Assembly (NCBI GenBank): GCA_021781095.1
Contig: JAJXXM010000431.1
Span: forward strand, 1-10,628
Reading direction: 5' to 3'
Length of the DNA stretch: 10,628 bases
Source of the DNA: a bacterium
GTDB taxonomy: Bacteria > Eremiobacterota > Eremiobacteria > Baltobacterales > Baltobacteraceae
Notes under the pieces: generated by a model
The model's database searches: none
What the model was told of the DNA's origin: nothing
The model's input: only the letters and a program-made list of their open reading frames with translations
Program-made: the position numbers and the translations under genes
In this document: positions 1 through 6,621 of the stretch, one piece after another
Layout: every line of letters starts with the position of its first letter
Position numbering within the stretch: the first letter of the stretch is position 1

Positions 1-989
1 CCTATTTACGATACCTCGCCAACCCGCGCGATTCGATCGCCTTCAAGCGGATCATTAACGTGCCGCGCCGCGGGATCGGCTCGCAGACGCTCGGCGCGTT
101 AGTTGCCGAAGCGGCCCGGGCGAAAGTCGCCGTTGGCGAAGGGCTCTTCGATGCCGCACTGCTCAAACGTGCCGTTCCCAAGAAGCTCAAAGAGATGGAG
201 CGGTTCGCCGATCTCATGCGCTCGCTGATCGAAAAGCAGCGAACGCTCGGCATCGCCGATCTATTGTTGGCCGTGCTCGAGGATTCGGGGTACGCCCGCG
301 AGCTGCAGAGCGAAGAGACCAACGATGCGCGCGCGCGCCTCGACAACCTGCGCGAACTTGTCGGCGTCGCGCGCGAATATGAGGAACGCGAAGAGGAGCC
401 CTCGCTCGATGGTTTTCTCGCGAATATCGCGCTCATCAGCGATCTCGATGCGCTCGATCCCGAATCGTCGTATGTGACGCTGATGACGCTCCACGGAGCG
501 AAGGGCCTGGAGTTCCCGGTCGTCTTTCTGACCGGCTTGGAAGAAGGCGTCTTCCCGCATACCCGCGCGCTGAGCGATACCGGCGAACTCGAAGAAGAGC
601 GGCGTCTCGCTTACGTCGGCGTCACTCGCGCGATGGATCGCCTCTATCTCACGCACGCACAGCGGCGTATGATCTACGGCAACACGTACTCCTACCCAAA
701 ATCGCGTTTTCTCGAAGAGATTCCCAATCTCGAAACGATCGATGGTGAGGGCGCGGTCGCTCCCCGCCCGGCAGGTGGACGTTGGCGCGAGGTGGCGATT
801 CACGAGACCGCCGGCGCGGGCTTGGAACTCAATCTCGGGCCCGGCGATAAGGTTCGTCATCCCAAGTGGGGCGAGGGAACGATCCGCGATCTCGTCGGCG
901 CCGGCGGCGACGGCTTGGTCACGATCGATTTTCCGAACGTCGGCGAAAAAATGCTGATGCTCAAATACGCCCCGCTCGAACGTGTCTGA
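1..989 (+). CDS. pcrA: ATP-dependent DNA helicase PcrA/UvrD, C-terminal part (5' end outside window)
   Basis: This is the C-terminal 328 residues or so of a superfamily 1A 3'-5' DNA helicase that acts in nucleotide excision repair, replication restart and removal of RecA or stalled RNA polymerase. The frame is open from base 3 and has no start in the window; the GTG at 60 is internal. The first visible residues (3-80) match the conserved PcrA stretch with LANPRD and RIINVPRRGIG. Helicase motif V (TLHGAKGLEF, then GLEEGVFPH) lies at about 486-560, and motif VI (EEERRLAYVGVTRA) at 591-632 holds the arginine finger. The last 49 residues (840-986; PGDKV, HPKWGEGTI, LKYAPLERV) look like the Tudor-like domain that binds RNA polymerase in Bacillus and Geobacillus PcrA, which favours PcrA over RecB, Rep or AddA. 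The stop overlaps the dapB start by 8 bases. Confidence 0.95.
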   Translation, partial: YLRYLANPRDSIAFKRIINVPRRGIGSQTLGALVAEAARAKVAVGEGLFDAALLKRAVPKKLKEMERFADLMRSLIEKQRTLGIADLLLAVLEDSGYARELQSEETNDARARLDNLRELVGVAREYEEREEEPSLDGFLANIALISDLDALDPESSYVTLMTLHGAKGLEFPVVFLTGLEEGVFPHTRALSDTGELEEERRLAYVGVTRAMDRLYLTHAQRRMIYGNTYSYPKSRFLEEIPNLETIDGEGAVAPRPAGGRWREVAIHETAGAGLELNLGPGDKVRHPKWGEGTIRDLVGAGGDGLVTIDFPNVGEKMLMLKYAPLERV

Positions 990-1701
990 GGCACGGGCGC
1001 CGCTGCGCATCGGCATCGCGGGCATCGCCGGCCGTCTCGGAGGCATCGCCGCCGATGCGGTACGCGAGGCCGAGACGCTCGAACTCGTCGGTGGTTTGGT
1101 AAGCGAACGGACGGCGCTCGATAATGCGACGTACGTTCGCTCGCTCGACGATTTACTCGCGCGGGGATCGATCGACGTACTCCTCGACGTCGCTACCCAA
1201 CCGGGCAGCGAGCGTTGGACGCGTGAAGCCGTTTCGCACGGCATTCCCGTCGTCAGTGGGAGCAGCGGCTGGAACGAGGCGACGCTCGACGAGATCGGCG
1301 GAATCGCCGCCGAAAAACGCGTTCCCGCGCTCTTCGTGCCGAACTTCGCCATCGGTGCGGTCGTGATGATGCGCGTCGCGGCGGAGATCGCCCGGAGCTT
1401 TCCGCACGCCGAGATCGTCGAGATGCATCATGACACCAAACGCGACGCGCCGTCGGGCACGGCGAAGGTGACGGCGAAAAGAATGGAGGCAGCCGGGGCG
1501 GCACCGGTCGTCATTCATAGCGTGCGCCTTCCCGGACTCGTCGCCCATCAGGAGGTTATTTTCGGAAGTCGCGGCGAGGTGCTGACCGTGCGTCACGATT
1601 CGCTCTCGCGGGAATCCTTCGCCGATGGTATCGTGGCGGCGTTGCGCGGGGTGCGCCGTCTTCCGCCGGGGCTGCACGTCGGCCTCGAACTCGTCCTGTG
1701 A
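982..1701 (+). CDS. dapB: 4-hydroxy-tetrahydrodipicolinate reductase DapB
   Basis: DapB reduces 4-hydroxy-tetrahydrodipicolinate to tetrahydrodipicolinate with NAD(P)H in the cytosolic diaminopimelate/lysine pathway. The 239-residue product starts with a Rossmann loop (GIAGIAGRLG, residues 11-20; families usually show GxxGRMG). It has GSSGW at 93-97 where GTTG is usual, and PNFAIG at 120-125. The family signature EMHHDTKRDAPSGTA lies at 147-161 and gives the catalytic His149/His150 and Lys153 at the spacing known from E. coli. HQEVIFGSRGE (189-199) and RHDSLSRESF (204-213) are also typical. It is shorter than the E. coli enzyme (273), mostly between the Rossmann loop and the GTTG region. The start is a GTG inside the end of pcrA, with no good Shine-Dalgarno, so coupling to pcrA translation is likely. 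It overlaps asd by 4 bases (GTGA). Confidence 0.95.
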   Translation: MSEARAPLRIGIAGIAGRLGGIAADAVREAETLELVGGLVSERTALDNATYVRSLDDLLARGSIDVLLDVATQPGSERWTREAVSHGIPVVSGSSGWNEATLDEIGGIAAEKRVPALFVPNFAIGAVVMMRVAAEIARSFPHAEIVEMHHDTKRDAPSGTAKVTAKRMEAAGAAPVVIHSVRLPGLVAHQEVIFGSRGEVLTVRHDSLSRESFADGIVAALRGVRRLPPGLHVGLELVL

Positions 1702-2702
1702 GCGCGCTTCGCGTCGGCATCGTCGGTGCGACCGGCGCGGTCGGCGAGACGCTCTTGCGGGTGCTCGAAGAGCGCCGTCTGCCGCTCGCGCACGTCGCCG
1801 CCTTCGGCTCGCGCGAGCGCAGCGCTGCGGTTCGTTACGCCGGCGATTTGCTCGACGTGCGTGCGACCACCGGTGAAGCGCTCGCCGACCGCGACGTCGT
1901 CTTCTTCGCCGGGGGCGAATCGCTCGGCGAGGCGTTCGTCGCCGATCTCGCCGCGCGCGGCATCTACTGCATCGACAACAACGCGACGTTTCGTCTGCAC
2001 GAGGATATTCCGTTGATCGTTCCCGAGATCAACGCCGCAGCCCTCGAGCGTCGGCACCATATCCTACCCGTCGGGAATTGCACCGCAATTTTGCTCGCGC
2101 TCGCACTCGCACCGATTCGCGACGTTGCCGGGCTGCGCGAGGTCGTCGTCTCGACCTACCAGGCCGCGAGCGGCGCGGGGCGCGCGGGTCTCGACGAACT
2201 CGATGCCGCGCAGCGCGCGCTCGCCCTCGGCGAGCCCGAATCGCCCGCGCTCGTTTTCCCGGCCCCGCTCGCGCGCAACGTGGTGCCGCAGATCGGAACG
2301 TTCGACGCCGACGGATGGAGCGGTGAGGAACGCAAGGTCGCCGCAGAGACGCGCAAGATGCTCGGATTGCCGGAATTGCACGTGAGTGCGACCTGCGTGC
2401 GCGTTCCTGTCCGTACCGCGCATGCCGAGTCGATCGTGGTACGCACGGAGCGTCCGACCGATATCTCCGCGCTTCGCGCTGCATTCGAAGGTGCGCCGGG
2501 GCTACGCTTTCACGCCGAAGGGATCGTGACGCCGCGGGAGGTCGAAGGCGGCGACGCAGTGCACGTCGCGCGGCTCCGCGCCGACGGCGCGGAGGGGACG
2601 CGCTTCGCGCTCTGGTGCGTCGGCGATCAGCTCCGCAAGGGTGCGGCGACGAACGCCGTGCAATTGTTGGAACTCTTGCTCGCGCGAGGCTTCCTCGGAT
2701 GA
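1698..2702 (+). CDS. asd: Aspartate-semialdehyde dehydrogenase
   Basis: Asd reduces aspartyl-4-phosphate to aspartate semialdehyde with NADPH, at the branch point of lysine/diaminopimelate, methionine and threonine synthesis. The 334-residue protein opens with a dinucleotide-binding loop (VGIVGATGAVG, 6-16). The catalytic cysteine is Cys128 in VGNCTAI, followed by VSTYQAASGAG (151-161) with the substrate-binding Gln154. HVSATCVRVPVRTAHAESI (228-246) provides the catalytic His242, and ERKVAAETRKML just before it is typical. The cysteine motif is unusual: most relatives read NPNCST, whereas here the segment reads VGNCTA. Asn and Cys are kept, so I expect an active enzyme. The GTG start overlaps the dapB stop (GTGA) and the stop overlaps the lysC start (ATGA). 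The order asd, aspartokinase, dapA is the one in the Bacillus subtilis asd-dapG-dapA operon. Confidence 0.95.
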   Translation: MSALRVGIVGATGAVGETLLRVLEERRLPLAHVAAFGSRERSAAVRYAGDLLDVRATTGEALADRDVVFFAGGESLGEAFVADLAARGIYCIDNNATFRLHEDIPLIVPEINAAALERRHHILPVGNCTAILLALALAPIRDVAGLREVVVSTYQAASGAGRAGLDELDAAQRALALGEPESPALVFPAPLARNVVPQIGTFDADGWSGEERKVAAETRKMLGLPELHVSATCVRVPVRTAHAESIVVRTERPTDISALRAAFEGAPGLRFHAEGIVTPREVEGGDAVHVARLRADGAEGTRFALWCVGDQLRKGAATNAVQLLELLLARGFLG

Positions 2703-3934
2703 CTGCGGCACCGCGCATCGCCGTGATGAAATTCGGCGGCACCTCGGTCGCGACGGCCGAGCAGCGCACGCACGTCGTCGAGCGCGTACGCGATGCGCTG
2801 TCGGCGAACTTCGCCCCGGTGCTGGTGGTTTCGGCGATGGGCCGCGCACCCGCACCCTATTCCACCGACGCGCTGCTCGCGTTGCTCGATGGCGAGAGCG
2901 CGACGCCCGAGAGCGACCTGCTGCTTTCGTGCGGCGAGAGTATCGCCGCCGCGGTCGTAGCGAAGCATCTTCGCGACAACGGCATCGTCGCGCGAGCGTT
3001 CACCGGGCGCGAAGCGGGGATCCTCACCGACGCGCGCTATGGGAACGCGCGCATCGGCGCGGTCGATCCGACCGCGCTCCTCGGAGCGATCGCGGCGGGC
3101 TACGTGCCCGTCGTCACCGGGTTCCAGGGAGCGAGCGCGGATGGCTCGACGACGACGCTCGGGCGCGGTGGGAGCGATTTAACCGCCGTCGCGCTCGGCG
3201 ACGCGCTCGACGCCGAGCGCATCGATATCTACACCGACGTCAGCGGCGCGATGACCGCAGATCCTCGCCGCATCGAGCGCGCGCGCACGATCGCTCGCGC
3301 TTCGCTGGAAGAGATGGCCGAGCTCGCGACCCACGGAGCGAAAGTGATGCACGCGGTCGCCGCGGAGTACGCGCGGGAGCGGGAGCGCACCTATGCCATC
3401 AAAGGACTCACCAGCGATCGAGGCACCCTCGTCGTCGAAAGCCTGCGTCACGACGCGCCGGTGACCGGCGTTGCGGTGAGCGACCGGCTGACGTGGGTGC
3501 GCGTCATTCGCGGTGACATCGAATCCCCGAAACGGCGCATGCAGGTCGAACTCGAAATGTTTGCTCGCGTCGCGGATGCCGGCATTTCGATCGATCAGGT
3601 CGCGATCAATCAATCGGGCGTCTCGTTCGTCGTCGAAGGTGACCGCGGAGGCGAATTGCGGGCGTTGCTTGGCGATCTCAATCTCGCCGTTCGCGTGCGC
3701 GAAGGTTGCGCCAAACTCTCGATCGTCGGTGCGGGCATGCGCGAACTGCCCGGAGTCGTGTTGCGGGTCGTCGAAGCTTTGAGCACCGAAAACGTCGAGG
3801 TCATCCACCTCACCGACAGCAACGTCACGATTTCGGTCCTCGTTCCGGCGTCGGACGCCGCACGTGCCGAACGCGCGGTCTTCGATGCATTCGAGCTCGC
3901 AGAGCAGAAAGTGATGAGCGGTGAAACTCGGTAG
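2699..3934 (+). CDS. lysC: Aspartate kinase with C-terminal ACT domains
   Basis: Aspartokinase phosphorylates aspartate, the first committed step towards lysine, threonine and methionine. I chose the ATG at 2699 (411 residues) over an upstream in-frame start at 2615. It sits in the ATGA overlap with asd and places the kinase motif VMKFGGTSV at residues 9-17, as in the family. Other kinase motifs are GRGGSDLTA (155-163), YTDVSGAMTADPR (178-190; usually DVDGVxTADPR) and LATHGAKVMH (209-218). Residues 255-400 form paired ACT regulatory domains, with INQSGVSFVVEG (303-314) and a second unit around GAGMRELPGV and LTDSNVTISVLV. These normally bind lysine or threonine for feedback control; which effector acts here cannot be read off. 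The size, single-chain layout and asd/dapA neighbours resemble Bacillus DapG, the meso-diaminopimelate-sensitive isozyme, so a dapG role is possible. The last 14 bases overlap dapA. Confidence 0.95.
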   Translation: MTAAPRIAVMKFGGTSVATAEQRTHVVERVRDALSANFAPVLVVSAMGRAPAPYSTDALLALLDGESATPESDLLLSCGESIAAAVVAKHLRDNGIVARAFTGREAGILTDARYGNARIGAVDPTALLGAIAAGYVPVVTGFQGASADGSTTTLGRGGSDLTAVALGDALDAERIDIYTDVSGAMTADPRRIERARTIARASLEEMAELATHGAKVMHAVAAEYARERERTYAIKGLTSDRGTLVVESLRHDAPVTGVAVSDRLTWVRVIRGDIESPKRRMQVELEMFARVADAGISIDQVAINQSGVSFVVEGDRGGELRALLGDLNLAVRVREGCAKLSIVGAGMRELPGVVLRVVEALSTENVEVIHLTDSNVTISVLVPASDAARAERAVFDAFELAEQKVMSGETR

Positions 3935-4799
3935 CATTCTCACGGCGATGATCACGCCGTTCGATAGTAGCGGCGCGCTCGACGTCGCGGAAGCGAAGCG
4001 TTTGGCGCGCTGGCTCGTCGATCGTGGAAACGACGGATTGGTCGTTGCGGGATCGACCGGCGAAGGGATGGCGCTCGACGAAGGCGAGCGTTTGGAACTC
4101 GTCGCCGCCGTGAAAGAGAGCGTCGGAAACGATGCCTGCGTCATCGCCAATGCCGGCACGAACGAAACCCGCGGATCGGTCGAGGCGGCGCGCGGCATGC
4201 AGGCGGCGGGAGCCGATGCGTTACTCGCCGTCGTTCCCTATTACAACAAGCCGACGCAGAGCGGTTTGCTCGCGCATTTCGGTGCGATCGCCGAGGCGAC
4301 CGAGCTTCCAATTGCGATCTATAATATTCCCGGCCGTACGGCGACCAATATGCTTCCGGCCACGCTCGTCGAACTCGCGCGCCGGCACGGCAACATCATC
4401 GGCGTGAAAGAGTCGAGCGGCGATCTCAAACAATTCGCGACGATCCTCCGCGATCGCCCCGAGGGCTTCCAGTTCCTCGTCGGCGACGACCATCTCTATC
4501 TTCCGGGGCTCGCGCTCGGGGCCGACGGCATCGTCGGCGTGGCGACGCACCTCTGCTCGCGCGAGTTTCGCGCGATGCGCGATGCATTTCGCGCGGGCCG
4601 GGTTGACGAAGCCGCGCGCATTCACACCTCACTGCTCGAGCTCTTCGAGTTGCTCTTCACGGTGAGCAATCCGATCCCGGTGAAATGGGCGATGGGCGAA
4701 CTCGGCTTTGCTGTTGGATCCTGTCGCCTCCCGCTCGATGCGATGCCCGCGGATCTCGCACGGCGCCTGAAGCCGTTGCTCGCCGCATACGCCGCGTGA
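3921..4799 (+). CDS. dapA: 4-hydroxy-tetrahydrodipicolinate synthase DapA
   Basis: DapA condenses pyruvate with aspartate semialdehyde, the first step specific to lysine/diaminopimelate. The 292-residue TIM-barrel protein matches the usual family length. Visible landmarks are the substrate loop GSTGEG (44-49; E. coli has GTTGE, so Ser45 replaces one Thr), PYYNKPTQ (106-113) with Tyr107, and YNIPGRT (134-140) with Tyr134 and Arg139. Lys163, in GVKESSGD, is the Schiff-base lysine. All catalytic residues are present, which argues for true DapA over N-acetylneuraminate lyase or KDG aldolase paralogues; the flanking dapB, asd and lysC support this. The GTG start lies 14 bases inside lysC in another frame and gives the standard N-terminus (LGSILTAMITPF). 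The stop forms a GTGA junction with the next gene. Confidence 0.96.
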   Translation: MKLGSILTAMITPFDSSGALDVAEAKRLARWLVDRGNDGLVVAGSTGEGMALDEGERLELVAAVKESVGNDACVIANAGTNETRGSVEAARGMQAAGADALLAVVPYYNKPTQSGLLAHFGAIAEATELPIAIYNIPGRTATNMLPATLVELARRHGNIIGVKESSGDLKQFATILRDRPEGFQFLVGDDHLYLPGLALGADGIVGVATHLCSREFRAMRDAFRAGRVDEAARIHTSLLELFELLFTVSNPIPVKWAMGELGFAVGSCRLPLDAMPADLARRLKPLLAAYAA

Positions 4800-5560
4800 C
4801 GGAGGCCCCCACATCGGTCGAGGTGCTCGGGTGTCGCCTCGATTGCGTCGATATCGATGAGGCGACCGCGCGTATCCTCGCGTTCGCGCACGGCGATCGC
4901 CCCGCGCAGGTCGTCACGCTCGGAACCGAGATGGTCGTCGCGGCGCAACGCGATGCGCGTTTTCGGGCGACGCTTGCCGCGAGCGCGCTCAACGTCTGCG
5001 ACACGGTCGGCGTGCTCGCCGCCGCTCGTCGGCGCGGCGCACGCATGTCGGCGCGCGTGACCGGCGTCGAACTGCTCGAACGCCTCTGTGCCGCAGCAGC
5101 GAAAGAGGCGCTCCCGATCTATCTCCTCGGCGGGGCGCCCGGCGTCGCGATCGAGGCGGCGCAACGGTTGGCGGAGCGCTTTCCGGGTCTGCGCGTCGCC
5201 GGCGCCGCCGATGGATATTTTCCCGTCGATCGATCCGCTGCGGTCGCCGAAGCGATCGCGCGAAGCGGCGCGCGCCTGCTCTTCGTCGGGTTGGGCTCGC
5301 CGCGCCAAGAGCTCTGGCTCGCCGATCATCTCGCCGCAAGCGGCGCCGGGGCGGGGATCGGGGTCGGTGGGGCCTTCGACGCCATCGTCGGGCGGGTACC
5401 GCGCGCGCCGGAGCGCTGGCAGCGCCTCAATCTCGAATGGCTCTATCGCCTGCTTCGAGAACCCCATCGGTGGCGGCGCCAGCTCGCGCTGCCGCAATTC
5501 CTCGCTCTCGTTCTCATCGACGAAGTGCGTGCATCATTAGGAGGACGGCGAACACCATGA
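4796..5560 (+). CDS. WecG/TagA/CpsF family glycosyltransferase
   Basis: Members of this family (glycosyltransferase family 26) transfer ManNAc, ManNAcA or a related sugar from a UDP donor to a polyprenyl-linked GlcNAc, building teichoic acid, enterobacterial common antigen or capsule at the inner membrane face. I start it at the GTG in the GTGA overlap with dapA, giving 254 residues; an in-frame start at 4685 would run deep into dapA and add unlike sequence. Visible motifs are TLGTEMVVAAQRD (41-53), NVCDTVGV (66-73) with the presumed catalytic Asp69, RVTGVELL (87-94), YLLGGAPGVA (109-118), DGYF (139-142), VGLGSPRQELW (164-174) and GVGGAFDAIVG (189-199). The C-terminal RLNLEWLYRLLREPHRWRR (210-228) is very close to Bacillus TagA and is the membrane-contacting tail. 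Where TagA has Asn (TVNPE), this protein has Gly (TLGTE). Donor and acceptor sugars are unknown. Confidence 0.9.
   Translation: MTEAPTSVEVLGCRLDCVDIDEATARILAFAHGDRPAQVVTLGTEMVVAAQRDARFRATLAASALNVCDTVGVLAAARRRGARMSARVTGVELLERLCAAAAKEALPIYLLGGAPGVAIEAAQRLAERFPGLRVAGAADGYFPVDRSAAVAEAIARSGARLLFVGLGSPRQELWLADHLAASGAGAGIGVGGAFDAIVGRVPRAPERWQRLNLEWLYRLLREPHRWRRQLALPQFLALVLIDEVRASLGGRRTP
5539..5544 (+). promoter_or_regulatory. Shine-Dalgarno site of the nucleotidyltransferase gene
   Basis: AGGAGG, the strongest ribosome binding site in the window, ends 12 bases before the ATG at 5557. Most other junctions here lack a clear site. This one suggests the nucleotidyltransferase is initiated independently of the upstream glycosyltransferase, and it supports the ATG at 5557 over the in-frame upstream start at 5437. 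Confidence 0.7.
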
Positions 5561-6576
5561 AGGCGATGATTCTCGCGGGCGGGCTCTCGACGCGACTCTA
5601 TCCGCTCACCCGACAGGTTCCCAAACCCTTGGTTCCCGTCGCCGGCGAACCGAACGCCGCGCACGTGATTCGGTATCTCAAGCGCTACGGTTTTAATGAA
5701 ATTGCGATCAATATTTTCTACCTTCCCGATGCAATCCGCGAAGCGCTCGGTGACGGCTCGCGATTCGGCGTTCATCTGGAGTACCTGCACGAACGCGAGC
5801 TGATGGGGAGTGCCGGCGCGCTCAAGCAGATGGAGTCCTATTTTTCCGATAGCGACGATTTTATCGTCGTCGGCTGCGACGACCTCACCGATCTTCCTCT
5901 CGACGCCTTGCTCGCGCGGCACCGCGCGAACCGAGCGATCGCCACGATCGGCCTCGTCCCGCGCGAACGCGTCGATCAATACGGCGTGGTCGTGCTCGAC
6001 GACGACGAACGCATCGTCGGCTTTCAGGAGAAGCCCGCGCTCGGAACCGAGCGCAGCCGGCTGGTCAACACCGGAATCTACGCCTTTTCACGGTCGATCT
6101 TCAACGAGATTCCGGCGGCGACGTTCTACGATTTCGGCAAGCAAGTCTTCCCGGCGCTGGAGGCCGCGCGCGCGGCATTCTTTGGTTTTCGCGCGCCCGA
6201 CGCGTATTGGTCGGATATCGGCACGCCCGAAGAATATCGGCGCGCGACCTACGACGTGCTTGAAGGGCGCTTCGTGCCCATCGGTGCGCGCCCCGTCGGC
6301 GTCGCCGCAGATGCCGAGATCGCTACGGGAGCGCGTATCGAAGGGAAGGTGTGGATCGGCGCGGGAGCGCGGATCGAGCGCGGTGCGCACGTCGTCGGCC
6401 CGAGCGTCGTCGGGGTCGGCGCGAGCGTCGGGCGCGATGCGCTCGTCGAGCGCAGCGTGCTCTGGGATCGCGCCGAGATCGGCGCCGGGTCGCGGCTGCG
6501 CGACGCGTTGGTCGGGCTCGACTATCGCGTCGAAGCGGGTAGCGAGCTGATCGCGTGTTCGGTCGCCAATGAATGA
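5557..6576 (+). CDS. Sugar-1-phosphate nucleotidyltransferase with hexapeptide-repeat tail
   Basis: The protein activates a sugar 1-phosphate with an NTP to an NDP-sugar; relatives make GDP-mannose, dTDP-glucose or UDP-glucose. The 339-residue protein starts with the family signature AMILAGGLSTRL (3-14) and VPKPLVPVAGEP (21-32). A metal-binding region VVGCDDLTD (104-112) stands where NGDxLT is usual. FQEKP (156-160), VNTGIYAF (170-177) and YWSDIGTPEEYRRA (217-230) are further hallmarks. Residues 246-331 read as imperfect hexapeptide repeats of a left-handed beta-helix (VGVAAD, ATGARIEG, IGAGARIE, VGVGASVG, EIGAGSRL), as in GDP-mannose pyrophosphorylases. I cannot decide the nucleotide or sugar from sequence; the GMPP-like layout makes mannose-1-phosphate guanylyltransferase one candidate. 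The ATG overlaps the glycosyltransferase stop (ATGA), so this enzyme may supply the donor sugar, or another sugar of the same polymer. Confidence 0.9.
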   Translation: MKAMILAGGLSTRLYPLTRQVPKPLVPVAGEPNAAHVIRYLKRYGFNEIAINIFYLPDAIREALGDGSRFGVHLEYLHERELMGSAGALKQMESYFSDSDDFIVVGCDDLTDLPLDALLARHRANRAIATIGLVPRERVDQYGVVVLDDDERIVGFQEKPALGTERSRLVNTGIYAFSRSIFNEIPAATFYDFGKQVFPALEAARAAFFGFRAPDAYWSDIGTPEEYRRATYDVLEGRFVPIGARPVGVAADAEIATGARIEGKVWIGAGARIERGAHVVGPSVVGVGASVGRDALVERSVLWDRAEIGAGSRLRDALVGLDYRVEAGSELIACSVANE

Positions 6577-6586
6577 TCGGCGCGCT

Positions 6587-6614
6587 CTTGACGCGTTCGT
6601 GCGAGCGCGTGAAG
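6587..6614 (+). promoter_or_regulatory. Hairpin in the comF leader that pairs with its ribosome binding site
   Basis: This lies in the only sizeable gap of the window (6577-6621, 45 bases). The inner stem pairs 6591-6598 (ACGCGTTC) with 6603-6610 (GAGCGCGT), eight pairs including one G-U, closed by a GTGC tetraloop. After one G-G mismatch the stem continues with CTT (6587-6589) against AAG (6612-6614). That second strand is part of the comF Shine-Dalgarno AAGGA (6612-6616). The pairing is seen directly; a role in hiding the ribosome binding site, or in processing between cistrons, is inferred. No run of T follows, so it is not a typical terminator. In DNA this rich in G and C, such stems can occur by chance. 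Confidence 0.4.
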
Positions 6615-6616
6615 GA
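6612..6616 (+). promoter_or_regulatory. Shine-Dalgarno site of comF
   Basis: AAGGA lies 5 bases before the ATG at 6622. It decides the comF start, because the preceding gene ends 45 bases upstream and gives no overlap for coupling. It forms the outer strand of the hairpin described at 6587-6614. Confidence 0.6.
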
Positions 6617-6621
6617 CGGGT

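Noticed and set aside
261..1352. Long open frame on the minus strand opposite pcrA and dapB (363 codons)
   Set aside because: It lies antisense to two genes with clear family motifs. Its translation shows no recognisable domain and is rich in Arg and Ala, as expected for antisense frames of high-GC genes.
3464..3934. Possible internal start in lysC for a separate ACT-domain beta subunit, as in some lysC genes
   Set aside because: A GTG is present near the start of the ACT region, but no Shine-Dalgarno precedes it, and DapG-like kinases are not known to use one.
3179..4198. Long minus-strand open frame opposite lysC and dapA (339 codons)
   Set aside because: It spans two unrelated sense genes, shows no motif I recognise and starts inside coding sequence without a ribosome binding site.
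6588..6620. Possible promoter for comF, with TTGACG at 6588-6593
   Set aside because: No AT-rich -10 element lies 16-18 bases downstream; that position is GC-rich and overlaps the ribosome binding site.
6587..6621. Hairpin as a factor-independent terminator
   Set aside because: The stem is followed by GGACGGG rather than a T run, and comF begins within 10 bases.
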